A model generated the notes under the pieces. The model was not told where the DNA came from. It ran no database searches and saw only the letters and a program-made list of their open reading frames with translations. A program made the position numbers and the translations under genes. A stretch of 52,449 bases of DNA from Candidatus Kuenenia stuttgartensis (GTDB taxonomy: Bacteria; Planctomycetota; Phycisphaerae; Phycisphaerales; SM1A02), in assembly GCA_945902075.1 (NCBI GenBank), contig CAMDMA010000023.1:1-52449 (forward strand). The letters are read 5' to 3'. This document shows positions 1 through 9,062 of this stretch, piece by piece (position 1 is the stretch's first letter; every line of letters starts with the position of its first letter).

Positions 1-180
1 CCACGGCTTCCACCACCACGGCTTCCACCACCACGGCTTCCACCACCACGGCTTCCACCACCACGGCTATCACCACCACGGCTTCCACCACCACGGCTTC
101 CACCGCCACGGCTTCCACCACTACGGCTTCCACCGCCACGGCTATCACCACTACGGCTATCACCACTACGGCTTTCAGAA
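1..180 (-). repeat. 15-bp tandem repeats encoding SRGGG/SRSGD pentapeptides in the RNase E tail
   Basis: Direct 15-bp units (plus-strand form like caccaccacggcttc) run from the window edge to about 180, with single-base variants. They are in frame with the RNase E gene and encode Ser-Arg-Gly-Gly-Gly, Ser-Arg-Ser-Gly-Asp and Ser-Arg-Gly-Gly-Asp. There are no spacers, so this is not a CRISPR array. RG-rich repeats of this kind are typical of disordered RNA-binding tails. The array extends to the left beyond the window. Confidence 0.9.
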
Positions 181-3100
181 CCACGATCTGCGCTGGGCTC
201 GCGCGTGGTTACGCGGGGTTCACCTGCATCGACGCGCGGTGCGTTGACCGTTGGCGCTGCATCACCGCGCGGCTCGCCTTGACTGCGACCGCGTCCTCCG
301 CGACGCCGACGACGCCGACGACGCTCGCCGCCGCCATCCGCGCCGCCCTCTTCCGAACCCTCACCAGAGCTCTCACCCGAACCACCGCCGTCGCCCTCCT
401 CGGAGTCATCGCGCGCGGCTGCCTCCTGCGTGACGACGTCCGCTTGGGACGACCCGCCATGCGAGGTTCTCTGGTTTGGTCCGCGGGAACCTGCTCTCGT
501 GGTTGACCGTGCTTGTGGTTGAGCCTTGGAATCAACTGCGGAATCATCGGAACGCTCTCCATCCGTATTCGAATCAGCCGTGTTCGAATCAGCCGTATTC
601 GAATCAGCCTCGGAATCGGAACCGGCATCGGTCTCAGCAGATCCCGCACCGTCACCAGAGCGACCACGTCCACCGCGCCGTCGTCGACGCCGCTTGCGCT
701 TCCGCCCACCCTCTTCCTGTGAACCCTCAGGATGTTCACCCGTTGAAGTTGCATCAAGTTCGCTGTCGAACTCGGGCTCCGCTTCGGGTACGACCTCGGG
801 AACATCAAATGGAGGCTTCCCGTAGGCCTTGCGAATCTCGTCGCCCTGTTCACCAGTCAGCAGCGACTGATGGCCCTTGACCTCGATGCCGAGTTCGGCA
901 CACTTCGCAAGGACTTCCTTACTTGTGAGCTCGATTTCCTTCGCGATCGCGTGAACCCGGATTGGGTCGCTCGGCTCGCGCGGCGGCGGCGGCGGAGCAA
1001 CAGGCCGGGGACGTCGTGCTTCCGGCTCCGGCCGAGCAGACGATTGTCCTGTTTGAGATCCAAGGGGACCTGTGCGATCGGTACCCTCGACCAACGCGGT
1101 TGATGGGGCGCTTTCGCCATCGCGACCTTCACCGCGACCGCCACCGCGTCCACCACGACGACGGCGGCGTCGGCCGCCTCTTCCGCCCTCACGACCACCC
1201 TCGCGACCACCCTCGTGACCACGCGCATCTGTTGCCGAACCCGCAGAGCCGCTCGCGGTGTTCTCGAAATCGTCCGACGCATCGTCGGTTTCAATCGTTT
1301 CGGAAACGCTCAGTTCGTCGTCATCGATGTCCGGGAGGTCATCGAATCCACCGGAGAGAATGATGGATGTCGCATCCGCAGCAACCGGCTTCCGTCGGCG
1401 ACGACGGCGCTTTCGTCCGCCTCCGTGTTGTCCTTGTTGTTCGCCTCCGGACTGCACGCCTTCGTCCTCTTCAATTTCCGTTGGGAGGCTTGCGAGTGAG
1501 GGCAGGGGTAGACGGATCGGTCTATCCAGATCAACGTCGGCATTGCGGTCGTCATACGCGTACAGATCGACTCGGTCGACAGCGATCGCGTCACTGATGC
1601 GAACCTCGATACGCTTCGCGAAGAGATCTTCCATCTCGACCATCGCCCGGCGCTTGCGCGAAAGCAGCACTCCCGCGACCTTTGAGGAGCACACGACTTC
1701 GACGCGCGCAACGCGCTCCATGTCGAGGACGAGTTGGATGCGTCGCATCGCATCGGCAGCGACGCTGTCCGGCATGCGAATCTCGCCATGGCCCGCGCAG
1801 TGCGGGCAGTCCATGTAGTGCGTCTTTCGCAGGCTTGGACGCATGCGCTGTCGCGTCATCTCGACGATGCCAAACTCGCTGATCTCAGTCACAGTCGACT
1901 TTGCGCGGTCCTTCGCAAGGTTTTTCCGCAGGCGTTCTTCGATATCGCGGCGGTGCTTCGACGCTCGCATATCGATGAGATCGCTCACGATCACGCCGCC
2001 AAGGTCGCGCAAACGAATCTGTCGGGCGATCTCATCAACGGCTTCTTGGTTGGTTTGGTACGCGTTGGTTTCGCTGTCGCGCGCGCTGCGCGAGCGACCG
2101 CTGTTTACATCGATCGCAACGAGTGCTTCGGTCTGGTCAAGGACAAGCGCTCCGCCGGACGGCAGCGGAACTTCGCGCGCGTGGATGAGTTCCACTTGGC
2201 GCTCGACATCGAACGCGTGAAAGATCGGCATGCGCCGGTCATAAAAGTGCACTTTCGCCGATGCCTTCGGCGCAACAACATCGAGAAATGCCTTCGCGCG
2301 ATGAAACGCACTCTCACTGTCGACGACAATTCCATCGACCGCCGCATCGATCGAATCGCGAATTGTTCGAAGGAGAATGTCGCCCTCGGTGTAAAGGCCG
2401 CATGGCGCGCCAACGGCGTTCATGCGCCGCTCCATCACATCCCAGAGTCGCGTGAGGTACTGCGCATCGCGGGCGAGTTCAGTTCGCGTGGCGTCGAAAC
2501 CAGCGGTCCGCAGAATAAATCCAAAGCCCTCGGGAAGGTTGAGCGAGTCGAGGATCTTCCGCATCTTGCGGCGTCCCTCCTCGTCGTCAACTTTTCGGCT
2601 CACACCGACGTTGTCCATGTCCGGCATCATCACGAGCAGTCGGCCCGGAATCGAGAGGTAACTCGTGACGGTTGGCCCCTTCGAGCCAAGTCCTTCTTTG
2701 AGCACCTGAACAATGATTTCCTGGCCGCGCCGCAGCGCTTCCTGCATCATCGGGCGCGAGCGTCGCGGGATCTTGCGGCCGACCTTTTCGGTCTTGTCAC
2801 GCTCGCCGGGGAAGTACTTCGGATGAAGATCGGAGATGTGGAGAAAGCCGTTCGCGCCCTCGCCGAAGTCAACGAATGCAGCCTGAATAGCGGGCTCAAC
2901 GTTGACAACGCGTGCCTTGTAGATCGAGCCAACATTGGTTGAAGTGGCGGCGCGCTCCGAGAAGTACTGCGAGAGCTTCCCTTGCTCAAGAATCGCGATG
3001 CGCGTCTCGTCGCCGGGGACATCGTTGACGATCACCAGTTGCTTGGGCTTGTCTCCGCGATGGGAGTCGAGTGGCTCGTCATGCCCCTTCAGGCTTCCCC

Positions 3101-3485
3101 CGAGTCCACCATTGAAGCCAACTTCGAACGCGCGCCCTTCGTCGTGCTGCGCGGGAAGGTCAAAGTCGCGCGTTCCAGCGCGCGCGTAGGCAGCTGCTGC
3201 GTCCTCCGCGTCCGACATTTCTTCCGCGATTTCCGCTGCCATCTCTGCGGTGTCTGCTTCCGAATCTTGAGGCTCGTCACCGTTCAAGTCACTCACTTCA
3301 AAGCCAAGCCCAAGGCCGGGATCGCCAGCGAACTCTGGGCTTTGTTCCGTGTCGGAAGTGATGTCTGCGATCGCCTCTGTCGTGGCGCGCGTGCGGTGAG
3401 GTGTTTCGTTGGACGATTCCCGATCGCGGCGTTCGGCCTGCGTGGGAAGGGGAGTTTCGTCTTCGTGCTGCGTGTTGATGTCCAT
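1..3485 (-). CDS. rne: Ribonuclease E/G family protein with embedded IF-2 N-terminal-like domain (3' end outside window)
   Basis: Endoribonuclease of the RNase E/G family, expected to act in mRNA decay and rRNA processing. The frame is open from ATG at 3485 to base 1, so at least 1161 residues are present and the stop is outside the window. Order seen: acidic N-terminal extension (about 1-165); S1-like domain near 180-240 with GSIYKARVVNVEPAIQAAFV; catalytic core with the metal-binding Asp motif VAIDVNSGR (Asp about 459) and the second Asp in SDLIDM; the zinc-link motif CPHC near 558. After a basic linker comes an IF-2 N-terminal-like module (about 844-885, RVHAIAKEIELTSKEVLAKC). The tail is Arg/Gly/Asp/Ser-rich with 15-bp repeats and continues past the window edge. 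Such tails usually bind RNA or degradosome partners. The start lies 7 bases after the upstream ORF's stop and has a weak GAAGCGAG Shine-Dalgarno. Confidence 0.93.
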   Translation of the reverse strand, partial: MDINTQHEDETPLPTQAERRDRESSNETPHRTRATTEAIADITSDTEQSPEFAGDPGLGLGFEVSDLNGDEPQDSEADTAEMAAEIAEEMSDAEDAAAAYARAGTRDFDLPAQHDEGRAFEVGFNGGLGGSLKGHDEPLDSHRGDKPKQLVIVNDVPGDETRIAILEQGKLSQYFSERAATSTNVGSIYKARVVNVEPAIQAAFVDFGEGANGFLHISDLHPKYFPGERDKTEKVGRKIPRRSRPMMQEALRRGQEIIVQVLKEGLGSKGPTVTSYLSIPGRLLVMMPDMDNVGVSRKVDDEEGRRKMRKILDSLNLPEGFGFILRTAGFDATRTELARDAQYLTRLWDVMERRMNAVGAPCGLYTEGDILLRTIRDSIDAAVDGIVVDSESAFHRAKAFLDVVAPKASAKVHFYDRRMPIFHAFDVERQVELIHAREVPLPSGGALVLDQTEALVAIDVNSGRSRSARDSETNAYQTNQEAVDEIARQIRLRDLGGVIVSDLIDMRASKHRRDIEERLRKNLAKDRAKSTVTEISEFGIVEMTRQRMRPSLRKTHYMDCPHCAGHGEIRMPDSVAADAMRRIQLVLDMERVARVEVVCSSKVAGVLLSRKRRAMVEMEDLFAKRIEVRISDAIAVDRVDLYAYDDRNADVDLDRPIRLPLPSLASLPTEIEEDEGVQSGGEQQGQHGGGRKRRRRRRKPVAADATSIILSGGFDDLPDIDDDELSVSETIETDDASDDFENTASGSAGSATDARGHEGGREGGREGGRGGRRRRRRGGRGGGRGEGRDGESAPSTALVEGTDRTGPLGSQTGQSSARPEPEARRPRPVAPPPPPREPSDPIRVHAIAKEIELTSKEVLAKCAELGIEVKGHQSLLTGEQGDEIRKAYGKPPFDVPEVVPEAEPEFDSELDATSTGEHPEGSQEEGGRKRKRRRRRRGGRGRSGDGAGSAETDAGSDSEADSNTADSNTADSNTDGERSDDSAVDSKAQPQARSTTRAGSRGPNQRTSHGGSSQADVVTQEAAARDDSEEGDGGGSGESSGEGSEEGGADGGGERRRRRRRRGGRGRSQGEPRGDAAPTVNAPRVDAGEPRVTTREPSADRGSESRSGDSRSGDSRGGGSRSGGSRGGGSRGGGSRGGDSRGGGSRGGGSRGGGSRGGGSR
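564..608 (-). repeat. 15-bp x3 in-frame tandem repeat (ADSNT) in RNase E
   Basis: Three near-identical 15-bp units (gtattcgaatcagcc, one copy with g for a) encode an ADSNT pentapeptide repeat in the acidic C-terminal part of the RNase E-like protein. The unit length keeps the frame, so copy-number change alters length but not reading frame. Confidence 0.85.
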
Positions 3486-3491
3486 CTCGCT

Positions 3492-3971
3492 TCAATTCTC
3501 TGGCCCAAACCAGACTGCGAGGCTGTGGACGAGCGACTTCGAAGGACTTGGATGGAGAGCGGCCGGGACGGCTCCGCGATGCGGAGCCTGGACGAGTACG
3601 CCTCCGAAACGGACGGGGCGTGTGGCGCGCGAACAGCGTGCCGTTGCGCGGAGAACCGCGCGCTCGCGTCGCAGGCGTCGCTGCAGCCGCCGTCGGGGTC
3701 GCGAGTCGTGGACCGACGGGCTTTGCAGGCTCGATCCATCGAATCGAAGCAGCAAATCCGGCCAGATCCCGTCGAGTCGCGCGACGGTCGTGCGCAGCGG
3801 CGCACGCGATTTCCATTCGGTCTTGGGTGACGCGAAAGCGCCAACCGCAAGACCGCCCGACCGTCCAGGGGGCGTGCCGTCGATACGAGCAAGGAGCGCG
3901 CAATTCGTCGGCACGACCGTTCGTCCTGATTGGGGAGCGGAACATCCGCTCGCGCCAAGAAACTCGTTCAC
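3492..3971 (-). CDS. Unrecognised small basic protein upstream of RNase E (tentative)
   Basis: A 159-codon frame starting at GTG (3971) and stopping 6 bases before the RNase E ATG, in the gap between ptsI and rne. I do not recognise the protein. It is Arg-, Pro- and Ser-rich (for example RRRLQRRLRRERAVLRA), with no membrane segment or clear motif. Its codons end often in G or C, as in the neighbouring genes, which favours a real gene over chance. However, two other minus-strand frames are also open here, as happens in GC-rich DNA. The frame stays open upstream of the GTG without a better start. If real, it would be transcribed with rne, and the spacing would allow translational coupling. I tried to read it as the DUF2344 protein often found beside rne genes and saw no match. 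Confidence 0.35.
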   Translation of the reverse strand: MNEFLGASGCSAPQSGRTVVPTNCALLARIDGTPPGRSGGLAVGAFASPKTEWKSRAPLRTTVARLDGIWPDLLLRFDGSSLQSPSVHDSRPRRRLQRRLRRERAVLRATARCSRATRPVRFGGVLVQAPHRGAVPAALHPSPSKSLVHSLAVWFGPEN

Positions 3972-4009
3972 GGCCTCAATTTCGTTGTATTCGACCCCGA
4001 AACGCGCGT

Positions 4010-5797
4010 TTACTCGGCCATCCAGCCGCCGAACGAATCGGGATCGATCTTTCTGAGCTCGTCGCGGAGGGTGTTGAGCACCTGCCGGTCGGAATCGAAC
4101 GAGCCAACCCGGCGGGCCAACTGTTCGCAGTGGGGGATGTCGACCGAACGGATGACTCTCTTGATGAGAGGAATCTGACTCGGGACAAGTGACAGTGTAC
4201 GCATTCCTAACCCGATCAGCAACATCGTGTAGATGGCTTCACCCGCCATCTCGCCACACAGTGAGACGTCAATGCCGGCGCGGCGACCTGCGCGGATGAC
4301 CTGCTTGACCAGATAAAGCACCGCGGGAGACGCACCTGAGTACAGATTTGCCACGCGTTCATTGCCGCGGTCGACCGCAAGCGTGTACTGAATGAGGTCA
4401 TTGGTGCCGATGGAGAAGAACGAGCATTCATCGGCGAAGGCGCGCGCCATCAGTGCTGCGCTCGGTACCTCAACCATGATGCCCGTCTGAATCGCTCGGT
4501 CGTAGGGGATGCCCTCTTCATCAAGCTCCTCCGAAACATCGTTGAGGATCATCTTGGCTTGGCGAAGCTCCATGAGCGTCGACACCAACGGAAACATGAC
4601 CTTCATCGGCCCAAACGCGCTCGCGCGCAGGATCGCGCGGAGTTGCGTCTTGAAGAGCTCGCGGTTCTGCAGGCAGTAGCGAATAGATCGCAGGCCTAGA
4701 AAGGGGTTGCGCTCTGGCTCGTGTGCGCGCTGCTGGGTGTATTTGTCCGCTCCGAGATCAAGTGTGCGGATGGTGCAGGGGCGTCCTGCGAGCAACTCAA
4801 GCGTTCGTTTGTACGCAGCGAACTGCTCATCCTCGCTCGGCTCGTGGTCATTCGTGAGATAGAGAAACTCCGTGCGGTAGAGCCCAACTCCGTCGCCGCC
4901 ATTGGCAAGCACGCTTTCGACTTCGTGAGGAAACTCAATGTTTCCAAGCAGCGAGATGCGTACGCCGTCCTTCGTCACGGCCTCAAGCGGAGCTGTCTCG
5001 CGCAGCACGCGGCGGTAGGTCGAGAAGCGCTCTTGTTGCGTGCGATACTCCTGGAGTGTGCGCTCAGTCGGCCGCACGATGACGACCCCGGTGTCGCCAT
5101 CGACGATGACCTCGTCGCCATCCTCCACGCGCTCCATCACGCGCTGGCAGCCAACAACGCATGGGATCTCGATCGCACGTGCGACGATCGATGTGTGGCT
5201 CGTGCGACCTCCGAGATCGGTAGCAATGCCGAGGATTTTCTTACGATCCATGCCAGCGGTTTGCGACGGCGTCAGTTCGTGTGCAACGATGATCACGGGC
5301 TCGTCGAGAGCAGAGAGCCGCGACTCATTCTCGCCCATCAATTTTCCGAGCACGCGGCGATCAAGATCAAGGACATCATTTGCCTTCTGTCGGAACACAT
5401 CGTTCCCGATCGCGCGAAACTGCTCGGTGATTTTGCGAAACGCCTCGGCGACAGCGAACTCTGCGTTCACGCGATCATTGCGCATGTGCTCGCGGATCGG
5501 GCCAAGAAGCGCGGGATCTTGTAAGAGCCCAAGGTGAAATCCGAAGATCTTCGCCGCTTCGCGACCGAGTTGTTGCTCAGTGCGGTCGCGGAGGAGAACG
5601 AGATCGGCGTTCGCGTCGCGGAGCGCAACATCAAGTCGCGCGAGTTCGATATCGATTTCGTGTTCGGCGATCTCGCGGCGGGGGACATGGGTTTCCGCCT
5701 CGCCGAGCACGAACACGCGACCGATGACAATTCCGGGAGAAACCGGAATGCCTTTGACGGTCTGCATGACTTTCTGCGGTTGCGGGGCGTTGGGCAT
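4010..5797 (-). CDS. ptsI: Phosphoenolpyruvate-protein phosphotransferase (PTS enzyme I)
   Basis: Cytoplasmic enzyme I of the phosphotransferase system: it takes phosphate from phosphoenolpyruvate onto a histidine and passes it to HPr. At 595 residues it is the usual length for plain EI; there is no GAF domain, so it is not PtsP. Visible motifs: phosphohistidine loop GGRTSHTSIVAR with His about 201, LYRTEFLYL in the PEP-binding barrel, GTNDLIQYTLAVDRGNERVA, and the CGEMAG signature near the end. The first Met (5797) gives about ten extra residues; MQTVKGIPVSPGI at 5767 is an equally good start and resembles other EI starts. No HPr or EII gene is visible nearby. Many planctomycete-type genomes use such an incomplete PTS for regulation rather than sugar import; that is inference here. 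It lies downstream of dnaK, separated by a terminator. Confidence 0.95.
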   Translation of the reverse strand: MPNAPQPQKVMQTVKGIPVSPGIVIGRVFVLGEAETHVPRREIAEHEIDIELARLDVALRDANADLVLLRDRTEQQLGREAAKIFGFHLGLLQDPALLGPIREHMRNDRVNAEFAVAEAFRKITEQFRAIGNDVFRQKANDVLDLDRRVLGKLMGENESRLSALDEPVIIVAHELTPSQTAGMDRKKILGIATDLGGRTSHTSIVARAIEIPCVVGCQRVMERVEDGDEVIVDGDTGVVIVRPTERTLQEYRTQQERFSTYRRVLRETAPLEAVTKDGVRISLLGNIEFPHEVESVLANGGDGVGLYRTEFLYLTNDHEPSEDEQFAAYKRTLELLAGRPCTIRTLDLGADKYTQQRAHEPERNPFLGLRSIRYCLQNRELFKTQLRAILRASAFGPMKVMFPLVSTLMELRQAKMILNDVSEELDEEGIPYDRAIQTGIMVEVPSAALMARAFADECSFFSIGTNDLIQYTLAVDRGNERVANLYSGASPAVLYLVKQVIRAGRRAGIDVSLCGEMAGEAIYTMLLIGLGMRTLSLVPSQIPLIKRVIRSVDIPHCEQLARRVGSFDSDRQVLNTLRDELRKIDPDSFGGWMAE

Positions 5798-5829
5798 GAA
5801 GTTGACAGTCTAGCGAATCACAAAAGTGA

Positions 5830-5859
5830 GGCGGCCCACAGCTTGCGCTGTGGGCCGCC
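5830..5859 (-). terminator. Rho-independent-like terminator after dnaK
   Basis: Perfect inverted repeat: GGCGGCCCACAGC (5830-5842), loop TTGC, GCTGTGGGCCGCC (5847-5859). On the minus strand it is followed by a short T-rich stretch (TCACTTTTG). It lies in the gap between the dnaK stop and the ptsI start, so it should end the dnaK transcript. Confidence 0.75.
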
Positions 5860-5871
5860 AAGTTTCCTGAG

Positions 5872-5893
5872 GATTCCACGCACACGCGGAATC
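5872..5893. terminator. Second short inverted repeat after dnaK
   Basis: GATTCC...GGAATC palindrome (gattccacgcacacgcggaatc, 22 bases) between the dnaK stop and the stronger hairpin at 5830-5859. It may be a helper hairpin of a tandem terminator. No T-run follows it directly. Confidence 0.35.
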
Positions 5894-5917
5894 AACACGG
5901 GTTGAGCCAACGTGATT

Positions 5918-7831
5918 TCACGCGTTCCCGTCTTTGACCTCGTACTCAGCGTCGATGACATCGTCCTTCGGCTTTGCACCGTCGGTCGCGCCGGTCTCGC
6001 CATTTTTCGCAGATTCATACGAGATCTTCCCGAGTTCCTGCGCGGCTTGATTGAGCGCATCAAGTGACTTCTGCATTGCTGCGGCGTCGTCGCCCTTCAC
6101 GCGCTCCTCGACATTCGAGATGGCACTCTCAATCGAGCTTCGCGTCGCAGCAGGAACCTTGTCGCCGAGATCAGTCATCGTCTTCTTGACGCCGTAGACG
6201 ACTTGTTCAGCCTGGTTTCGCAGGTCGATGAGTTCACGGCGCTGCTTGTCTGCGGCGGCGTTTGCCTCGGCCTCGCGCTTCATCTTCTCGATGTCATCTT
6301 TCGACAGACCAGAGGAACCCGTGATCTTGATCTCTTGTTTCTTATTCGACGATTTGTCGGTGGCGGAAACATTGAGAATTCCATTGGCGTCGATCGCGAA
6401 TTCGACCTCGATTTGCGGCGTACCGCGCGCCGCCGGTGGAATCCCGGTGAGATCGAACTTGCCGAGGCTGCGATTGTCGGAAGCCATCGGTCGCTCGCCT
6501 TGCAGCACATGGATTGTCACGGAACTCTGATTGTCGCTCGCGGTCGAGAAGGTCTCCTTCTTCGACGTCGGGATTGTCGTGTTGCGTGGAATGAGCGTCG
6601 TCATCACGCTGCCGAGCGTCTCGACCCCAAGCGAAAGCGGGGTGACATCGAGAAGAAGTACATCCTTCACGTCGCCCGCAAGCACGCCGCCCTGAATCGC
6701 CGCACCGATCGCCACGACCTCGTCGGGGTTGATCGAGCGGTCGAGCGCATCAGTCTTGAAGATTTCCTTCGCGATTTGTTGCACCTTGGGGATGCGGATC
6801 GAGCCTCCGACCATCACGATCTCCTGAACCTCAGAGGGTGCAAGTTTGGCATCCTTGAGTGCCTGCTCGCATGGTCCGCAGAGCCTCGTGAAGAGATCCG
6901 CGCAGAGGTCTTCAAACTTCGCGCGGGTCACCGTCACTTGAAGGTGCTTTGGGCCATTCTGATCAGCGGTGATGAACGGAAGGTTGACCGTCGTCTCCAT
7001 CTGCGTAGAAAGTTCGATCTTCGCTTTCTCTGCAGCCTCTTTCAGCCGCTGCAGCGCCATCGCATCCTTCGTGATGTCGATCCCTTCACGCTTGCGGAAC
7101 TCCTCAGCGAGGAAGGTGATCAAGCGGTCGTCGAAATCGTCGCCGCCGAGGTGTCCGTCGCCGTTTGTCGAGAGCACTTCGAAGACGCCATCACCCACAT
7201 CGAGGATCGAGACGTCGAAAGTACCGCCGCCGAGATCGAAGACCGCGATGCGTGCATTCTTCTTTTTCTCGAGTCCGTAGGCGAGCGCAGCGGCCGTGGG
7301 TTCGTTGATGATGCGCTCGACCTTGAGGCCTGCGATCTCACCGGCGTCCTTGGTCGCCTGGCGTTGGGCATCGTTGAAATAGGCGGGCACGGTGATGACC
7401 GCACGCTCGACCTTCTCGCCGAGGTAATCTTCTGCCACCTTCTTCAGTTCTTGGAGCACGAGCGCCGAGATTTCTGGAGGCGTGTACTGCTTGCCACGGA
7501 TGTTGACTTTGACGAGATCCTTGGAGACGTCATCGCCACCGCTGATCACTTCGTAAGGCACCATGCGTTGTTCCTTCGCCACTTCGTCGCGGCGGCGACC
7601 CATGAAGCGCTTGATGGAATAGATGGTGTTCTTTGGGTTGGTGACCTGTTGGTGCTTTGCAGGTTGGCCGACGAGGCGTTCGCCCTTGTCGGTGAATGCG
7701 ACGACCGAAGGAGTCGTGCGGTTTCCCTGCGCGTTGATGAGGACCTTCGGCTGGCCGCCTTCCATAATGGCGACGCACGAATTGGTGGTGCCGAGGTCAA
7801 TGCCGATGATCTTGCTGGTTCCGCTAGACAT
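5918..7831 (-). CDS. dnaK: Chaperone protein DnaK (Hsp70)
   Basis: ATP-dependent Hsp70 chaperone, 637 residues, the normal length. The nucleotide-binding domain begins with [18 protein letters not shown] and contains [20 protein letters not shown] and [11 protein letters not shown]. The substrate-binding domain follows ([14 protein letters not shown]), then the helical lid, ending [14 protein letters not shown], like other bacterial DnaK tails. The ATG at 7831 has a good Shine-Dalgarno (AAGGA in GGAAGGAACCCAACT). No grpE or dnaJ lies next to it in this window. I looked for a CIRCE operator (TTAGCACTC-N9-GAGTGCTAA) upstream and did not see one, so HrcA control is not supported from this sequence. 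A long open frame on the opposite strand is a shadow of this conserved gene. Confidence 0.98.
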   Translation of the reverse strand: MSSGTSKIIGIDLGTTNSCVAIMEGGQPKVLINAQGNRTTPSVVAFTDKGERLVGQPAKHQQVTNPKNTIYSIKRFMGRRRDEVAKEQRMVPYEVISGGDDVSKDLVKVNIRGKQYTPPEISALVLQELKKVAEDYLGEKVERAVITVPAYFNDAQRQATKDAGEIAGLKVERIINEPTAAALAYGLEKKKNARIAVFDLGGGTFDVSILDVGDGVFEVLSTNGDGHLGGDDFDDRLITFLAEEFRKREGIDITKDAMALQRLKEAAEKAKIELSTQMETTVNLPFITADQNGPKHLQVTVTRAKFEDLCADLFTRLCGPCEQALKDAKLAPSEVQEIVMVGGSIRIPKVQQIAKEIFKTDALDRSINPDEVVAIGAAIQGGVLAGDVKDVLLLDVTPLSLGVETLGSVMTTLIPRNTTIPTSKKETFSTASDNQSSVTIHVLQGERPMASDNRSLGKFDLTGIPPAARGTPQIEVEFAIDANGILNVSATDKSSNKKQEIKITGSSGLSKDDIEKMKREAEANAAADKQRRELIDLRNQAEQVVYGVKKTMTDLGDKVPAATRSSIESAISNVEERVKGDDAAAMQKSLDALNQAAQELGKISYESAKNGETGATDGAKPKDDVIDAEYEVKDGNA

Positions 7832-8039
7832 AGTTGGGTTCCTTCCCGCCGGGAGGGTTGCTCCGGGCGAAGCTGACTGCGTTCCCGCCGTCTGGCGAGG
7901 TCGCCGCGAATTGCAACCTCTGTGCCAAGCGAATCGCCAGATTTAGGCACCGATACCCGCCCGAACTGGCGATCGGCCTCTCCATGTCTGCCACATTGGC
8001 ACCGAAGGCGTCGCGCGGAGGGGTTGTTACGCTGCCGCG

Positions 8040-9062
8040 ATGCGATCGACCGATGCCGCGGAGTTTGAAAGCGTTGCCGAGCTGATGCGAGAGGCCACGT
8101 TGCTGGCGGTCGCCGCGAGGCGCGAATTGCCCGCGCACGCGATCGTGCAGAAGCCCGATGGATCTCTTGTAACCGCCGTCGATGTGGCGTTGCAGGTCCT
8201 GATTTTGAACGAACTTGAGCAGCGGTTTGGTGCGCGACCAGTCATCGCCGAAGAGGATGCTGATTCGATCGGCGGCAAGGAAGACGCGCAGGCGCACTGT
8301 CGCGCGTTGTTGCGGCAGTGGAGGCCCGGGTTGGGAGACCGAGAGATCGCGCGCGCGCTTGCCTGTGGAGGGCTTGAGGGGTCGACGCGGGACCTCGATG
8401 CGGTTTGGGTACTCGACCCGATTGACGGAACGCAGGGGTACGTTGACGGCGACCATTGGTGCCCGTGTCTTGCGCTGCTGTCGCGGGGGGAGCCCGTGTT
8501 TGCGGTCAATGGTCATCCTTCGGTACTCGGCGGTGTGTTACTCGTCGCAGAGCGCGGCAGCGGATGTTGGTCGCGGCCGCTCAAGGGCGGCGACGCGAAG
8601 CGAGCGATGGTTTCGCAGGCACCGCTCACACCGGGCGAACCAATGCGGCTTGTTGCTCCTGCGCGGGCAACGGCATCGCAGATCGCAGCGCGCCGCTCGG
8701 TGGGCGAGTCCATTGGTCATCCATGCACACTTGTCCACTCAGATAGTCAGGCCAAGTACGCCCATGTGATCGCGGGACTCGCCGATGTTGCGTATAGCCG
8801 CCGCGGAAATGGTCCTGGGAAATACGTCTGGGATCACGCTGGTGCAGTGCTCCTTGCGCGAGAGGCAGGCGCGTGGGTGGGCGACACAAACGAAGGGGAA
8901 GTCGATTGCTCGCTTGGCCGGAGACTCGGTGGAAACGATGCGGTGATCTGTGCCGCGCGCGATCTCGGCCCTCAGGTGGCGGCGACGCTTGCCGAGCGCG
9001 ATATTGCCGAAGGAACATCACGGAACAGTGCAGGGCACGGAGAGCGAGCGCGCCATGGCTGA
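8040..9062 (+). CDS. Inositol monophosphatase-superfamily phosphatase, 3'(2'),5'-bisphosphate nucleotidase-like
   Basis: Magnesium-dependent, lithium-sensitive-type phosphatase, 340 residues. Metal-binding motifs in order: EEDAD near residue 75, DPIDGTQGY near 130, and WDHAGAVLLAREAGAWVGD near 275. The insert and the sequence after DPIDGT look more like the Hal2/CysQ branch, which turns 3'-phosphoadenosine 5'-phosphate into AMP in sulfur metabolism, than true inositol monophosphatase. This is judged from motif spacing only. The start has no clear Shine-Dalgarno. The stop overlaps the ATG of the next gene (ATGGCTGA), implying translational coupling with the EEP-family phosphatase. It diverges from dnaK across a 208-bp gap in which I see no clear operator. 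Confidence 0.85.
   Translation: MRSTDAAEFESVAELMREATLLAVAARRELPAHAIVQKPDGSLVTAVDVALQVLILNELEQRFGARPVIAEEDADSIGGKEDAQAHCRALLRQWRPGLGDREIARALACGGLEGSTRDLDAVWVLDPIDGTQGYVDGDHWCPCLALLSRGEPVFAVNGHPSVLGGVLLVAERGSGCWSRPLKGGDAKRAMVSQAPLTPGEPMRLVAPARATASQIAARRSVGESIGHPCTLVHSDSQAKYAHVIAGLADVAYSRRGNGPGKYVWDHAGAVLLAREAGAWVGDTNEGEVDCSLGRRLGGNDAVICAARDLGPQVAATLAERDIAEGTSRNSAGHGERARHG

Noticed and set aside
1-180. Repeats at the window edge as a CRISPR array
   Set aside because: Units are contiguous with no spacers and lie in frame in the RNase E-like gene.
1734-2942. 402-codon open frame on the plus strand opposite the RNase E gene
   Set aside because: The minus-strand frame has clear RNase E motifs through the same DNA. 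The plus-strand frame is a shadow.
6203-7876. 557-codon open frame on the plus strand opposite dnaK
   Set aside because: It is a shadow of the highly conserved dnaK gene in GC-rich DNA. It has no family features and no plausible ribosome-binding site.
7832-8039. Heat-shock CIRCE operator upstream of dnaK
   Set aside because: Neither half-site (TTAGCACTC or GAGTGCTAA) is present in the gap.
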